A stretch of DNA of 64,000 nt from Nonomuraea indica (GTDB lineage: Bacteria; Actinomycetota; Actinomycetes; Streptosporangiales; Streptosporangiaceae), in assembly GCF_002850745.1 (NCBI RefSeq), contig NZ_KZ559467.1, positions 124,001 to 188,000 on the forward strand, read 5' to 3'. Position numbers and translations under genes: made by a program. The first letter of the stretch is position 1; every line of letters starts with the position of its first letter. Below the pieces are notes generated by a model. It had not been told where the DNA came from. It did no database searches and saw nothing but the letters and a program-made list of their open reading frames with translations. This document shows positions 32,176 to 41,644 of the stretch, in pieces.

Positions 32176-32284
32176 TGACCCGTCCGGCTTCGGCGGCCTG
32201 TGCGGCCCGGAAAGGCCACAAAGCCGGACCGGCGCGGCGCGTCAACCAAGCGGCGGTCGGAAAAGATTGCGAAAATCGTCTACT

Positions 32285-33910
32285 GTGACGGCGATTCTCG
32301 ACCAGCTCCGAGCAGCCCCCCGCTCGGTGCTCGGCAAACTCCCCGGGGTGCCGGACGACGACGAGTCCCGGCGGCCGCTGCCCGTGTCGGGGATGCTGGC
32401 CGCCGCCTGCACGCTGGGCGTCGGACTGGCCGCGCTCACCACGCTCACCCTCGTCGGCTGGATCGCCGCGCCCAACGGCACGCTCGGGGCCGGCCTGCCG
32501 GGGGTGTTCCGCACGGCGGCGCAGGCCTGGCTGGCCGCCCACCACGCCGGGTTCGCGATCCCCGGCGGCCGGGTCGGGCTGCTGCCCCTCGGTCTGATCA
32601 TCCTGCCCGCGCTGCTGCTGTACCGCGCCGCCCGCTGGATGGCCCGCGACGCCGACCTGCGGCTGCGGCTGCCGGCCCGGCTGCCGAAGAACAGCCCCCG
32701 CGAGAAGGCCGGCGCCCGCCGCCGGGCGCAGCTCGTGCTGGTCGCGCAGGCCGGGGTCTCGCTGGCGGCGCCGTACGCGCTGCTGGCCGGGCTGATCGCG
32801 GTCGTGGCGCGCAACGACATCACCCAGCCGTTCATCGGCGAGGCGCTGCTGAGCCACTTCACGCTCGCCTTCCTGGCGGGCTCGCTGGCCACGGCCCGCA
32901 CGATCGGGCCGTGGCGGGCGATGCTGCGGCTGCTGCCCGAGCGGGTGCGCGCGCTGACCCTCGGCACGGCGGTGGCCACGGCGCTGCTGCTCGCCGCCGG
33001 GCTGGTGCTCGTGGTCGTGGCGGTCGGGGTCAACTTCGGGCAGGTGCGCGAGCTGTCCGGGGTGCTGTCGCCCGGGTTCGTGGGCGGGGTGCTGCTCCTG
33101 CTCCTCCAGCTGCTCTACCTGCTCAACGTGGTCATCTGGGCGCTGTCCTACATCGCCGGGCCCGGGTTCGCCATCGGCACCGGCACGCTGGTGGCGCCCA
33201 CGGGCGTGCAGCTCGGCACCGTGCCGAGCCTGCCGATCCTCGGCGCGCTGCCCGACAGCGGTCCGGTGCCCGGCTGGGTGATGGCGGTGGTCGCGCTGCC
33301 GTTCCTGGCCGGCGCGGTGGCGGGCGTGGTGTTCGCCCGGATCTCGCCCTCTCCCTCGTACGAGGCCGCCCCGCTGTGGGGCTTCTTCACCGGCGTCACC
33401 ACGGGCCTGGTGGCGGGGCTGCTGGCGGCCCTGTCGGGCGGCCCGATCGGCGGCGGGCGGCTGGCCGCCGTCGGGCCGTCGCCGTGGGAGGTCGCCGTGT
33501 CGGTCGCCCTGGAGGTGGGCGTCGCGGCGGGCATCTCCGCCGGGGTGACCAACCTCCTGCTGCTCAACCGGCGGGCTCGCGTCCCGCTCGACAAGGCCGC
33601 GGCACCGGTGCGCAAGGCCGGGGCGGCGCTCGCCCGGGCGGCGAGCAAGGTCGGCCTGGCCGAGGCCGACGCCCGCCCGCTGCCGGGTCACTGGATGGAC
33701 GCCACCGAGGCCGACACCCAGCCCATCCCCGTCATCCGCGACGACTGGCAGGACGAGCACGCCTCGGCCGAGGCGGAGACGCTGGCCCAGGCGCGGCCCC
33801 GTCCGGCCGACGGCGGCCGGACGGGGCCGCGCAGGGACATCGTGGACGAGTCGGACGACCGCGGCGGGCACGTCATCTACCTCGACCCGTACGCCTGGGA
33901 CCGCGACTGA
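32285..33910 (+). CDS. DUF6350-type polytopic membrane protein
   Basis: A 541-residue integral membrane protein with roughly ten to twelve hydrophobic helices between residues 35 and 430 (for example LLQLLYLLNVVIWALSYIA). A cytosolic acidic tail follows (DATEADTQPIPV, ending YLDPYAWDRD). It matches the uncharacterised membrane protein that lies between sucD and purN in many actinomycetes. No transport or enzymatic motif was recognised. The GTG at 32285 is taken as the start because upstream sequence is repetitive. The same frame is open to 31994, so a longer repeat-bearing N-terminus is conceivable but unlikely. Confidence 0.75.
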   Translation: MTAILDQLRAAPRSVLGKLPGVPDDDESRRPLPVSGMLAAACTLGVGLAALTTLTLVGWIAAPNGTLGAGLPGVFRTAAQAWLAAHHAGFAIPGGRVGLLPLGLIILPALLLYRAARWMARDADLRLRLPARLPKNSPREKAGARRRAQLVLVAQAGVSLAAPYALLAGLIAVVARNDITQPFIGEALLSHFTLAFLAGSLATARTIGPWRAMLRLLPERVRALTLGTAVATALLLAAGLVLVVVAVGVNFGQVRELSGVLSPGFVGGVLLLLLQLLYLLNVVIWALSYIAGPGFAIGTGTLVAPTGVQLGTVPSLPILGALPDSGPVPGWVMAVVALPFLAGAVAGVVFARISPSPSYEAAPLWGFFTGVTTGLVAGLLAALSGGPIGGGRLAAVGPSPWEVAVSVALEVGVAAGISAGVTNLLLLNRRARVPLDKAAAPVRKAGAALARAASKVGLAEADARPLPGHWMDATEADTQPIPVIRDDWQDEHASAEAETLAQARPRPADGGRTGPRRDIVDESDDRGGHVIYLDPYAWDRD

Positions 33911-33940
33911 CACCCGCGCGGATCGAGGCCGGACGGCGAT

Positions 33941-34018
33941 GCCCGTGCGGCTCAGGGCTGGAGGGCGGTGCCCGTGCGGCTCAGGGCTGGAGGGCGGTGC
34001 CCGTGCGGCTCAGGGCTG
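33941..34018. repeat. 29-bp tandem array after the DUF6350 gene
   Basis: GCCCGTGCGGCTCAGGGCTG plus GAGGGCGGT recurs at 33941, 33970 and 33999. The third copy covers the stop codon and last codons of the convergent DUF4190-like gene. That suggests the array grew by duplication of that gene's 3' end. Confidence 0.85.
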
Positions 34019-34429
34019 GACGGTGCCCAGCATCTCCAGCACGTCGGCGGGGAGCTTCTGCTGGGCCGCGTCCCTGAACCGGGTGAAGCACTCGCCCTGC
34101 GAGGTGACCGTGCCGGCCGCCTGCATGCACTCCTGGTAGGCGGAGTATTCGTCCATCAGGTAGACCTGCATCGCGGTGGCGCCGCCCGACAGCGCCAGCG
34201 CGATCACCGAGACGGCGATGCCGCCCACGGCCGTGCCGGTCGGCCTGCCCGCGCTCCTGAGCTGCGGCAGCGCGCGGATGCCCGCCATGAGGGCGAACAG
34301 CGCCATCACCAGCCCGGCGAGTGGCAGCATGAACGTCATGGCCAGCGCTGCGATGGACAACCAGATCGCGCGACGGCCCGCGGAATCCGCGGGCTGCTGG
34401 CCCGCCGGCGCCTGCACCGGTGTCGACAC
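34010..34429 (-). CDS. DUF4190-like small membrane protein
   Basis: A 139-residue protein with a proline/glutamine-rich N-terminus (STPVQAPAGQQPADSAGRR) and three hydrophobic segments: IWLSIAALAMTFMLPLAGLV, MALFALMAGI and GGIAVSVIALALSGGATAM. The outer tail has two cysteines (YQECMQ and QGECF) that could form a disulfide. It resembles DUF4190/DUF4352-type membrane proteins. The GTG at 34429 has a GAGGTCAG site. It is divergent from purN and may share a short promoter region with it (34430-34505). Function is unknown. Confidence 0.7.
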   Translation of the reverse strand: MSTPVQAPAGQQPADSAGRRAIWLSIAALAMTFMLPLAGLVMALFALMAGIRALPQLRSAGRPTGTAVGGIAVSVIALALSGGATAMQVYLMDEYSAYQECMQAAGTVTSQGECFTRFRDAAQQKLPADVLEMLGTVQP

Positions 34430-34505
34430 CTGACCTCCTCTGCGTGACCGGGCGAGGAGCGGATACGCTGGCAGCCCCACCCCGGTTTTCCCATTGGAGT
34501 GATGC

Positions 34506-35135
34506 GTGTCTAAGGCTGGGCGGCTCGTCGTCCTCGTCTCCGGCTCTGGAACCAACCTACAGGCCCTGCTGGACGCTTCCGCCGACCCGTCGTACGGGGC
34601 ACGCGTGGTCGCCGTCGGCGCGGACCGGGACGGGATCGCGGGGCTGGACAGGGCGGAGAAGGCCAAGGTGCCGACTTTCGTCGAGAAACTGGCGGACCAT
34701 CCGTCGCGGGCGGAGTGGGACGACGCCCTCGCGGCCAGGATCGCCGCGTACGAGCCCGATCTCGTGGTCGCGGCGGGATTCATGAAGATCCTGGGGGAGC
34801 CGACGATCGGCGCCTTCCCGGTGGTCAACACCCATCCCGCGCTGCTGCCGTCCTTCCCGGGCGCCCACGGCGTGCGTGACGCGCTCGCCCACGGCGTGAA
34901 GGTGACGGGCTGCACGGTGATGCTGGCCGACTCGGGCGTCGACACCGGGCCCATCATCGCGCAGGAGGCGGTGAGCGTGCTGCCCGACGACGACGAGGCG
35001 TCCCTGCACGAGCGCATCAAGAGCGTCGAGCGCCGCCTGCTCGTCGACATCGTCGGCCGGATGGTCCGCGAGGGCTGGACGGTCAGCGGACGCGTGGTCC
35101 GCATCGGGAACCAAACAGGAGGGGAATCCAAGTGA
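34506..35135 (+). CDS. purN: Phosphoribosylglycinamide formyltransferase
   Basis: A 209-residue GAR transformylase of purine synthesis that uses 10-formyl-tetrahydrofolate. The catalytic residues are N108 and H110 in [17 protein letters not shown] and the aspartate in [10 protein letters not shown] near 146. The N-terminal [14 protein letters not shown] phosphate loop is intact. A GTG start is used. The last bases overlap purH by 4 bp (GTGA), so the two are translationally coupled. A TACGCT hexamer at 34464-34469 may be the -10 element. Confidence 0.95.
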   Translation: MSKAGRLVVLVSGSGTNLQALLDASADPSYGARVVAVGADRDGIAGLDRAEKAKVPTFVEKLADHPSRAEWDDALAARIAAYEPDLVVAAGFMKILGEPTIGAFPVVNTHPALLPSFPGAHGVRDALAHGVKVTGCTVMLADSGVDTGPIIAQEAVSVLPDDDEASLHERIKSVERRLLVDIVGRMVREGWTVSGRVVRIGNQTGGESK

Positions 35136-36673
35136 CTCGCATCGCCATCCGGCGCGCGCTGATCGCGGTGTACGACAAGTCCGGGCTGGAGGAGCTGGCC
35201 AGGGCGCTCGACGGGGCCGGCGTGGAGATCGTGTCGACCGGCGGCACCGCGGCCGCCATCGCGTCCTACGGCGTCCCGGTGACCAAGGTCGAGCAGCTCA
35301 CCGGGTTCCCCGAGTGCCTCGACGGCCGGGTCAAGACCCTGCACCCGCGTGTGCACGCCGGGCTGCTGGCCGACCTGACCAAGCCCCACCACGTGGCCCA
35401 GCTCGACGAGCTGGAGATCGACCCGTTCCAGCTCGTGGTCGTCAACCTCTACCCGTTCGCCGAGACGGTCGCCTCCGGCGCGTCGCCGGAGGAGTGCGTC
35501 GAGCAGATCGACATCGGCGGGCCGGCGATGATCCGCGGCGCGGCCAAGAACCACAGCACCTGCGCCGTCGTCGTCGACCCCGGCGCCTACGGTGCCGTGC
35601 TGAACGCCCTGAACGAGGGCGGCTTCACCCTGGCCGAGCGCAGGCGGCTGGCGGGCCTCGCCTACGCCCACACGGCCTCCTACGACGTGGCCGTCGCCTC
35701 CTGGTTCGCCGACGTGTACGAGCCCGACGGCGAGTGGCCGGCGTTCATGGGGGCGACCTGGGAGCGCAAGGCGACCCTGCGCTACGGCGAGAACCCGCAC
35801 CAGGCCGCCGCCCTCTACACCGGCGGCTCGGGCGGCCTCGCCGAGGCCGAGCAGCTGCACGGCAAGGAGATGTCCTACAACAACTACCTCGACGCCGACG
35901 CCGCCTGGCGGGCCGCCTGGGACTTCACCGACCCGTGCGTGGCGATCATCAAGCACCAGAACCCGTGCGGCATCGCCGTCGGCGCAGACGTGGCCGAGGC
36001 GCACCGCAAGGCCCACGCCTGCGACCCGGTGTCGGCGTACGGCGGGGTGATCGCCGTCAACGGGCCGGTCACGGCCGAGCTGGCCGGGCAGATCGCCGAG
36101 GTGTTCACCGAGGTCGTGGTGGCGCCGTCGTTCGAGCCCGCGGCGCTGGCCGTGCTGACCAGGAAGAAGAATATCCGGCTGCTGGCCTGCCCCGAGGGCC
36201 CGGCCAACACGTCGGAGTTCCGCCGGATCGACGGCGGGCTGCTCCTGCAGCGGGCCGACCGGGTCGACGCGCCCGGCGACGCGCCCGAGCAGTGGGAGCT
36301 CAAGGCCGGCGCGCCCGCGAGCCCCGAGGTGCTGGCGGACCTGGCGTTCGCCTGGCGGGCCAGCCGTTCGGTCAAGTCCAACGCCATCCTGCTGGCCTCC
36401 GGCGGGGCGACCGTGGGCGTCGGCATGGGCCAGGTCAACCGGGTCGACTCCTGCCGCCTGGCGGTCAGCCGGGCCGGTGAGCGGGCCGCCGGGTCGGTGG
36501 GCGCCTCCGACGCGTTCTTCCCGTTCGCCGACGGGCTGGAGGTGCTGATCGAGGCCGGGGTGAAGGCCGTGGTGGAGCCCGGCGGGTCCGTCCGCGACCA
36601 GGAGGTCGTCGACGCGGCCGAGAAGGCGGGCATCACGCTCTACTTCACCGGCACGCGCCACTTCTTCCACTGA
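35132..36673 (+). CDS. purH: Bifunctional AICAR transformylase / IMP cyclohydrolase
   Basis: A 513-residue enzyme for the last two steps to IMP. The MGS-like IMP cyclohydrolase part occupies about residues 1-150 ([37 protein letters not shown]). The transformylase part carries [23 protein letters not shown] and KHQNPCG, and ends in the usual [10 protein letters not shown]. It is coupled to purN by a 4-bp overlap and followed by a terminator. The length is normal for the family. Confidence 0.96.
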   Translation: MTRIAIRRALIAVYDKSGLEELARALDGAGVEIVSTGGTAAAIASYGVPVTKVEQLTGFPECLDGRVKTLHPRVHAGLLADLTKPHHVAQLDELEIDPFQLVVVNLYPFAETVASGASPEECVEQIDIGGPAMIRGAAKNHSTCAVVVDPGAYGAVLNALNEGGFTLAERRRLAGLAYAHTASYDVAVASWFADVYEPDGEWPAFMGATWERKATLRYGENPHQAAALYTGGSGGLAEAEQLHGKEMSYNNYLDADAAWRAAWDFTDPCVAIIKHQNPCGIAVGADVAEAHRKAHACDPVSAYGGVIAVNGPVTAELAGQIAEVFTEVVVAPSFEPAALAVLTRKKNIRLLACPEGPANTSEFRRIDGGLLLQRADRVDAPGDAPEQWELKAGAPASPEVLADLAFAWRASRSVKSNAILLASGGATVGVGMGQVNRVDSCRLAVSRAGERAAGSVGASDAFFPFADGLEVLIEAGVKAVVEPGGSVRDQEVVDAAEKAGITLYFTGTRHFFH

Positions 36674-36680
36674 CCGGCGT

Positions 36681-36718
36681 CCCCGGCCGGCCGTACCGGC
36701 CGGGGTGGTTTTCGCCAC
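36681..36718 (+). terminator. Terminator after purNH
   Basis: A perfect 10-bp stem, CCCCGGCCGG (36681-36690) with CCGGCCGGGG (36696-36705), and a 5-nt loop are followed by TGGTTTT, one of the few U-rich tails in the window. It starts 8 bp after purH. Confidence 0.82.
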
Positions 36719-36803
36719 GAGCCCGGCCGAACGGCGGCGAGCATCGGCGAGGTCCGGTTACCCTATGGGCCTCGCCGTCTGTTTCTCCCCTCGGAGTCCT
36801 CTT

Positions 36804-36989
36804 ATGGTGCTGCTCGACTCGATCCTGTACGCCTTCGTGACCGTGAACGGGTTCGCCACGAGCCCTTTCATGCTGGTGGTGCTCGCGTTCCTGGGTGCCT
36901 ACCTGGGCGTCCGGGCCGTTGAGCTGATCCCCTTCACCCGCAGGATCATCGAGCGGCGCGAGGCTCAGGCCGCGGCGGAGTCCGAGTAG
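36804..36989 (+). CDS. Small single-helix membrane protein
   Basis: A 61-residue protein with one long hydrophobic helix (SPFMLVVLAFLGAYLGVRAV) and a basic then acidic cytosolic tail (RRIIERREAQAAAESE). The ATG follows a CGGAG site at normal distance, and a TACCCT hexamer lies at 36759-36764. It is not recognised beyond this. Its 3' end overlaps the convergent ROK kinase gene by 25 bp. Confidence 0.6.
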   Translation: MVLLDSILYAFVTVNGFATSPFMLVVLAFLGAYLGVRAVELIPFTRRIIERREAQAAAESE

Positions 36990-37882
36990 TCGAAGGCCAG
37001 CTTGGCTGCCCCGGCCAGGCCGGCCCGTACGCCCAGCATGGTGGGCTGGACGTCCACCGCCCGGACGAACCCCAGCCCGGCCACGTCGTCCAGGGCCCGT
37101 TCCAGCGGCTCGAAGAGCACCGGGCCGGCCCCCGACACGCCGCCGCCGATGACGACCCGGGTCACCTCGGCCGCCGCGGTGGCGGAGGCGATCATCCCGG
37201 CCAGCGCCCTGGCGGCCCGCTCGTAGGCCGCCACCGCGACCGGCTCGCCCTCGGCGGCGTCCCGGGCCAGGTTCCGCGAGTCGGCCGGTTCGCCCTCCGG
37301 CGCCTTCCAGCCGTTGTCGAGCGCCCAGCGGGCCAGGTTGGGGCCGCTGGCGTAGCGTTCGACGCAGCCGCGCCCGCCGCACTCGCAGCGCTCGCCGTAC
37401 GGGTCCACCGTCATGTGGCCGACGTGCCCGGCGTTGCCGGTCGGGCCGAGCAGCGGCACGCCGTCGATGACGAGCCCGCCGCCGATGCCGGTCGAGACGA
37501 CGATGCCGAGCAGCGCCGAGCTGCCCCGCCCGGAGCCCAGCCAGTGCTCGCCCAGCGCGAAGCACTGCGCGTCGCCCGCGAGCACGGTCGGCAGCCCGGT
37601 CAGCTCCCGCACCTCGTCACGGAGCGGGAAGTCGCGCCAGCTCGGCATGTTCACCGGGCTGACGGTGCCGGCCGCCAGGTTCAGCGGTCCGGCGCAGCCG
37701 ACGCCGACGGCCCGGGGCCGCTCCCCGCCGTCGCACACCTCGTCCATGAGGGCGGCCAGGGTGGACATGACGTCCGTACGCGGTGTCGGCCGGATGGCCG
37801 AACGCGTGACGGAACCGTCCTCGCCCACCAGGGCGGCGGCGAGCTTGGTTCCCCCGATGTCGATGGCGAGGACGGAGCTCAT
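36965..37882 (-). CDS. ROK-family sugar kinase (glucokinase-like)
   Basis: A 305-residue ROK protein without an HTH domain, so a kinase rather than a repressor. The ATP loop AIDIGGTKLAAALVG is at the start, and the zinc-binding signature CECGGRGCVERYASG is near 165-180. Catalytic GNAGHVGHM-type residues lie just before the zinc site. Such enzymes phosphorylate glucose, N-acetylmannosamine or other hexoses. The ATG at 37882 has a GGGAGC site; the ATG at 37894 is less likely. Its 3' end overlaps the small membrane protein gene. The substrate is unassigned; a glucokinase is the default expectation. Confidence 0.82.
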   Translation of the reverse strand: MSSVLAIDIGGTKLAAALVGEDGSVTRSAIRPTPRTDVMSTLAALMDEVCDGGERPRAVGVGCAGPLNLAAGTVSPVNMPSWRDFPLRDEVRELTGLPTVLAGDAQCFALGEHWLGSGRGSSALLGIVVSTGIGGGLVIDGVPLLGPTGNAGHVGHMTVDPYGERCECGGRGCVERYASGPNLARWALDNGWKAPEGEPADSRNLARDAAEGEPVAVAAYERAARALAGMIASATAAAEVTRVVIGGGVSGAGPVLFEPLERALDDVAGLGFVRAVDVQPTMLGVRAGLAGAAKLAFDYSDSAAA

Positions 37883-38039
37883 CGACGCTCCCACGGGGTG
37901 ACGGACAAGGGGGCTCCTCGGTGCGCGGTGGATGGGCGAGCGTCACTTTATGTCCTTCTACGCCCGATGACAACGATGTCACCACCGGGACGGACACCGG
38001 AGTGCGGCCGCCCTGGCAGCCGTGGAAGGATGGGGCGAC

Positions 38040-38885
38040 ATGAGCGCAGTGAAACTCGACGGCAAGGCCACGGCCGCCAGGATCAAGGCAGACCTCGCGG
38101 CCCGGGTGGCCGCGCTCAAGGCCCGCGGCGTCACGCCCGGCCTGGGCACGGTCCTCGTGGGAGACGACCCCGGCAGCCAGATCTACGTCGCCGGCAAGCA
38201 CCGCGACTGCGCCGAGGTGGGCATCGCCTCCATTCGTGTGGACCTGCCGGCGACCGCCACGCAGGCCGACGTCGAGGCCGCCATCGACGACCTCAACTCC
38301 TCGCCCGAGTGCACCGGTTACATCGTGCAGCTCCCGCTGCCGCGCCACCTCGACACGATGGCGCTGCTCGAGCGGATGGACCCGGCCAAGGACGCCGACG
38401 GCCTGCACCCGGTCAACCTCGGCCGGCTCGTCCACATGGTCGACGCGCCGCTGCCCTGCACGCCGCACGGCATCGTGCTGCTCCTGCAGGAGTACGGCGT
38501 GCCCATCAAGGGCGCGGAGGTGGCCGTGGTCGGCCGCGGCATCACCGTGGGCCGGTCCCTGGGCCTGCTGCTCACCCGCCGCAGCGAGAACGCCACCGTC
38601 ACGCTCTGCCACACCGGCACCCAGGACCTGGCGGGCCACGTCCGCCGGGCCGACATCGTGGTGGCGGCCGCGGGCGTGCCCGGCCTCATCACGCGCGACA
38701 TGGTCAAGCCCGGCGCGGCCGTCCTCGACGTGGGCGTCTCCCGCGTCGACGGCAGGATCGCCGGTGACGTGGCGGCCGACGTGGCCGAGGTGGCGGGTTT
38801 CCTGACCCCCAACCCGGGCGGCGTGGGCCCCATGACCCGCGCCCTCCTCCTGTCCAACGTCGTGGAAGCCGCCGAACGCCGGTAG
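38040..38885 (+). CDS. folD: Methylenetetrahydrofolate dehydrogenase / cyclohydrolase
   Basis: A 281-residue bifunctional enzyme linking 5,10-methylene- and 10-formyl-tetrahydrofolate, which feeds PurN and PurH. The motifs are [17 protein letters not shown] with the catalytic lysine (about 45-58), [26 protein letters not shown] and the NADP loop [11 protein letters not shown]. The last reads GRGITVGRS in place of the common GRSNIVGKP. This is usual for actinobacterial FolD. The ATG at 38040 is preferred over GTG 38022 because the AAGGATGGGG site sits ahead of it. Confidence 0.94.
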   Translation: MSAVKLDGKATAARIKADLAARVAALKARGVTPGLGTVLVGDDPGSQIYVAGKHRDCAEVGIASIRVDLPATATQADVEAAIDDLNSSPECTGYIVQLPLPRHLDTMALLERMDPAKDADGLHPVNLGRLVHMVDAPLPCTPHGIVLLLQEYGVPIKGAEVAVVGRGITVGRSLGLLLTRRSENATVTLCHTGTQDLAGHVRRADIVVAAAGVPGLITRDMVKPGAAVLDVGVSRVDGRIAGDVAADVAEVAGFLTPNPGGVGPMTRALLLSNVVEAAERR

Positions 38886-38898
38886 CCCGGCGGGCCGT

Positions 38899-38927
38899 GC
38901 CCCTACGCCCTGCAGGCCCCTACGCCC
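38899..38927. repeat. Two-copy 17-bp direct repeat after folD
   Basis: GCCCCTACGCCC occurs at 38899-38910 and again at 38916-38927 with a 17-bp period, between the folD stop and the end of the convergent DUF6157 gene. It is a minimal version of the arrays seen after other genes. Confidence 0.5.
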
Positions 38928-39342
38928 GGCGGGAGCGCATGGCCTTGAGGACCGTGACGCCGGGCACGTCACCGGCGACGAGCCGGTCGTACTCCGCCGA
39001 CCCGGCCGGGCACAGGCTCACCCGGCCGGCGCCGTCGAAGAGCAGCCCCCAGCCGTACTTCTTCGGCAGCGGCGACGCCCGCAGGCAGGCCTGCGGCCTG
39101 GCGAAGAACTCCGCGCGCAGCCGGGCCCGCTCGGCCGGGTCCGGCTCCGGCTCGTCGCGGCGGCGAAGCCACGTCTCGAAGAGCACGTCCTCCTGGGTCA
39201 GCTCGCCCGGGTGCTCGGCGAGGAGTTCGTGCTGCACCACCGCGACGGTCTTCCTGCCGCCCCGCGGGGCCGGCACCACGGCGCCGGCGGTGGGACAGTC
39301 GTCGGCGATCGCGATGAGGGTGTCGTAGTAGTTCAGGTCCAC
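38920..39342 (-). CDS. DUF6157-family protein
   Basis: A 140-residue cytosolic protein with the family-typical start DLNYYDTLIAIADDCP and core motifs GGRKTVAVVQHELLAEHPGEL, TQEDVLFETWLRRR and KKYGWGLLFDGAGRV. The role is not known. The GTG at 39342 places the NYYDTLI motif at the N-terminus as in relatives; GTG 39360 would add six residues. It begins within 25 bp of the transporter stop on the same strand, so the two may be one transcript. Confidence 0.68.
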   Translation of the reverse strand: MDLNYYDTLIAIADDCPTAGAVVPAPRGGRKTVAVVQHELLAEHPGELTQEDVLFETWLRRRDEPEPDPAERARLRAEFFARPQACLRASPLPKKYGWGLLFDGAGRVSLCPAGSAEYDRLVAGDVPGVTVLKAMRSRRA

Positions 39343-39364
39343 GACGGCATGATGCCCCACCGCG

Positions 39365-40525
39365 TCAGCGCGCGGGGTGCGGACGGGCGGCGAAGATCCC
39401 GGCGACCGCCTGGACGAGGCAGAACGCCAGGCCGGCCAGCAGCGGCGTGGTCCAGCCGCCCGAGGTCTGCCGGAGCAGCCCGATCAGCAGCGGCCCGGCC
39501 GCGGCCAGCACGTACCCGCACGACTGCGCGACCGCCGACAGGGCCGTGACCGACGACGGGTCGGGGGCGCGGAGCGTGATGATGAGCAGCGCGAGGGCGA
39601 TCGCGGCGCCCTGGCCGAGACCGAGCACGATCATCCACAGCCAGGGCAGGGTCGCGGGGGCGAGCAGCACGCCGAGGTAGCCGGCGATGGTCAGGACCGT
39701 CGCGACCGTCACGTGCGGCACCTGGGAGGCGCGCCGGCCGGCGTGGACGGGGACGGCGAGGGTGGCGGCGATCTGCGCGAGGTTCGTCAGGCTGAGCAGG
39801 TATCCGGACTGGTCGGCGGGCAGGCCCGCCTCCTGGAAGATCGTCGGCAGCCAGGCCAGCATGATGTAGAAGGTCAGCGACTGCACGCCCATGAACACCG
39901 TCACCCACCACGTGACCGGGCTGCGCAGGATGGCGGCGAAGTGGCGGGGCCGGTCGCCGGTGCGGGCCGGCCTGCGCAGCGCCTGGGGGAGCCACAGCAG
40001 GGCGGCGGCCACGGCCGGCACCGCCACGAGGGCGGAGACGCCGCGCCAGCCGTGGCCGGTGAGCCGCTCCAGCGGGATCATCAGCGCGGAGGCGGCGGCG
40101 GCCCCGGCCACCAGCCCGGTGACGTAGACCGACGTGTACGCCCCGACCTGGTGGGGGAAGTGCTGCTTGACCACGCCCGGCATGGCCACGTTCATGATCG
40201 CGATCGCGGTGCCGGCCAGCGCGGAGCCGAGGTAGAGCGCGGGCACGCCGTCCACGGTCCGCACGAGCACGCCGACGGCGAGGAGGAGCAGGCCCGCCAT
40301 CAGGGTGCGGTCGAGCCCCGTGTGCCGGGCCAGGACCGGGGTGAGCCCCCCGAACACCCCCAGGCACACCACCATGACCGTGGTGATGGCGCCGCCTCCG
40401 GCCGGGGTCAGGCCGAGATCCGTCATGATCTCGTCGAGGAGTGGGGACACGCCGGCGAGCGCGGGCCGGAGGTTGAGCGACGCGAGGACGAAGCCGCCGA
40501 GCAGGAGGACGCTGCGTGGCGACAT
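39365..40525 (-). CDS. MFS transporter of the CynX/NimT (cyanate permease) type
   Basis: A 386-residue protein with about twelve membrane helices. The N-terminal SLNLRPALAGVSPLL segment is characteristic of the CynX/NimT subfamily (cyanate, 2-nitroimidazole and related anions). The ATG start is followed directly by the first helix. No cyanate-lyase gene is nearby, so the substrate cannot be stated. The DUF6157 gene follows on the same strand. Export or uptake direction is not evident. Confidence 0.85.
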   Translation of the reverse strand: MSPRSVLLLGGFVLASLNLRPALAGVSPLLDEIMTDLGLTPAGGGAITTVMVVCLGVFGGLTPVLARHTGLDRTLMAGLLLLAVGVLVRTVDGVPALYLGSALAGTAIAIMNVAMPGVVKQHFPHQVGAYTSVYVTGLVAGAAAASALMIPLERLTGHGWRGVSALVAVPAVAAALLWLPQALRRPARTGDRPRHFAAILRSPVTWWVTVFMGVQSLTFYIMLAWLPTIFQEAGLPADQSGYLLSLTNLAQIAATLAVPVHAGRRASQVPHVTVATVLTIAGYLGVLLAPATLPWLWMIVLGLGQGAAIALALLIITLRAPDPSSVTALSAVAQSCGYVLAAAGPLLIGLLRQTSGGWTTPLLAGLAFCLVQAVAGIFAARPHPAR

Positions 40526-40719
40526 TCAGCCGGTCCGCGCCGGACGGGGTCCCTGCAAGGTCATCTGGACAGGGTACGCCGTGGCGCCGGACGGCCCACG
40601 CGGCGGGTGAGCCGTGAGGTCCGTCCGGCGGTCCGGATCGCCCCCGGGCGGCGCGCCGGGACGCGGCGGAAGCGGGTACGGGAAGGGAGGTCGAGGCCGC
40701 CCTGTCAGAGGAGTCGAGC

Positions 40720-41637
40720 ATGCGCATCGGATTCGCGGTGCCCCAGTACGGCCCGTTCGCCGACCCGGACTTCATCCGGGAGGCCGCGACGAGGCTGGAG
40801 GACATGGGCTACGACAGCCTGTGGGCCAGCGACCGGATCATCGTGCCGCTCGCCCCCAGCCACCCCTATCCGGGCGGCGGCGGGATCCCCGCGGCCTACG
40901 GGACGTTCTTCGACCCCCTCGCGGCGCTGACGCTCGCGGCCGTCGGCACCCGCCGCGTCAGGCTGGGCACCAGCACGCTGAACGCGCTGTGGCAGCCGCC
41001 CGTCCTGCTGGCCCGCAGCCTGACCTCGCTCGACCTGCTCAGCCACGGGCGGCTCGACGCGGGTTTCGGCCTGGGCTGGCTGGGCGACGAGTACGCAGCC
41101 GCAGGGGTGCCCTGGCGGGGGAGGGGCGCGCGGCTGGAGGAGACGCTCGACCTGCTGGAGACCCTCTGGACCGCGGAGGTGGTGGCGCACGAGGGGCCGC
41201 GGTGGACGGTGCCGCCGTCCCGGGTGGACCTCAAGCCCAGCCAGCGCCCACGCCCGCCGATCCTGCTGGCCGGCTTCACCGTGGCCGCCCTGGAACGGGT
41301 CGGCCGCCGGGCCGACGGCTGGCTGGGGGCCGCGATGCCCGCCCCCTACCTGAAGACCCTGTGGGACACGGCGCTGCGGTCGGCCGAGAAGGCGGGCCGC
41401 GACCCGGCCGCGCTGCGGATGGTCGTCCGGATCAACCCGCGGATCACCCGGGACCCCGCGCCCGCCGCCGAGGTGCCGCGCGCCTGCACCGTCGCGCAGC
41501 TCGCCGGCCACCTCCAGGTCCTCGCCGAGGCGGGCGCCCACGAGGTCTTCGTGGACGTGCAGACGACGACGTCCGCGCGGGAGGAGCTGATGGACGTCGC
41601 GGCGGAGTTCGCGGCGCGGACGCGCGACCTGCGCTGA
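40720..41637 (+). CDS. LLM-class, probably F420-dependent oxidoreductase
   Basis: A 305-residue TIM-barrel of the bacterial luciferase-like monooxygenase superfamily. It starts MRIGFAVPQYGPFADPD and carries ATRLEDMGYDSLW, VRLGTSTLNALWQPP, GRLDAGFGLGWLGDEY and PILLAGFTVAALERVGR, the usual motif series of F420-dependent members in actinobacteria. It transfers hydride between F420H2 (or FMNH2) and an unknown substrate. The gene is isolated, between a divergent transporter and the convergent salvage cluster. Cofactor preference is inferred from the subgroup. Confidence 0.82.
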   Translation: MRIGFAVPQYGPFADPDFIREAATRLEDMGYDSLWASDRIIVPLAPSHPYPGGGGIPAAYGTFFDPLAALTLAAVGTRRVRLGTSTLNALWQPPVLLARSLTSLDLLSHGRLDAGFGLGWLGDEYAAAGVPWRGRGARLEETLDLLETLWTAEVVAHEGPRWTVPPSRVDLKPSQRPRPPILLAGFTVAALERVGRRADGWLGAAMPAPYLKTLWDTALRSAEKAGRDPAALRMVVRINPRITRDPAPAAEVPRACTVAQLAGHLQVLAEAGAHEVFVDVQTTTSAREELMDVAAEFAARTRDLR

Positions 41638-41644
41638 GCCGGGG

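Noticed and set aside
29825-33913. A 1362-codon open frame on the minus strand across sucC, sucD and the membrane-protein gene
   Set aside because: It is the mirror of GC-rich third positions in three real plus-strand genes, has low-complexity composition (RRGHGH, GQHRRHP-type) and no domain. The plus-strand genes have clear family motifs.
36965-37882. ROK-family repressor
   Set aside because: No N-terminal helix-turn-helix; the protein begins directly with the ATP loop.
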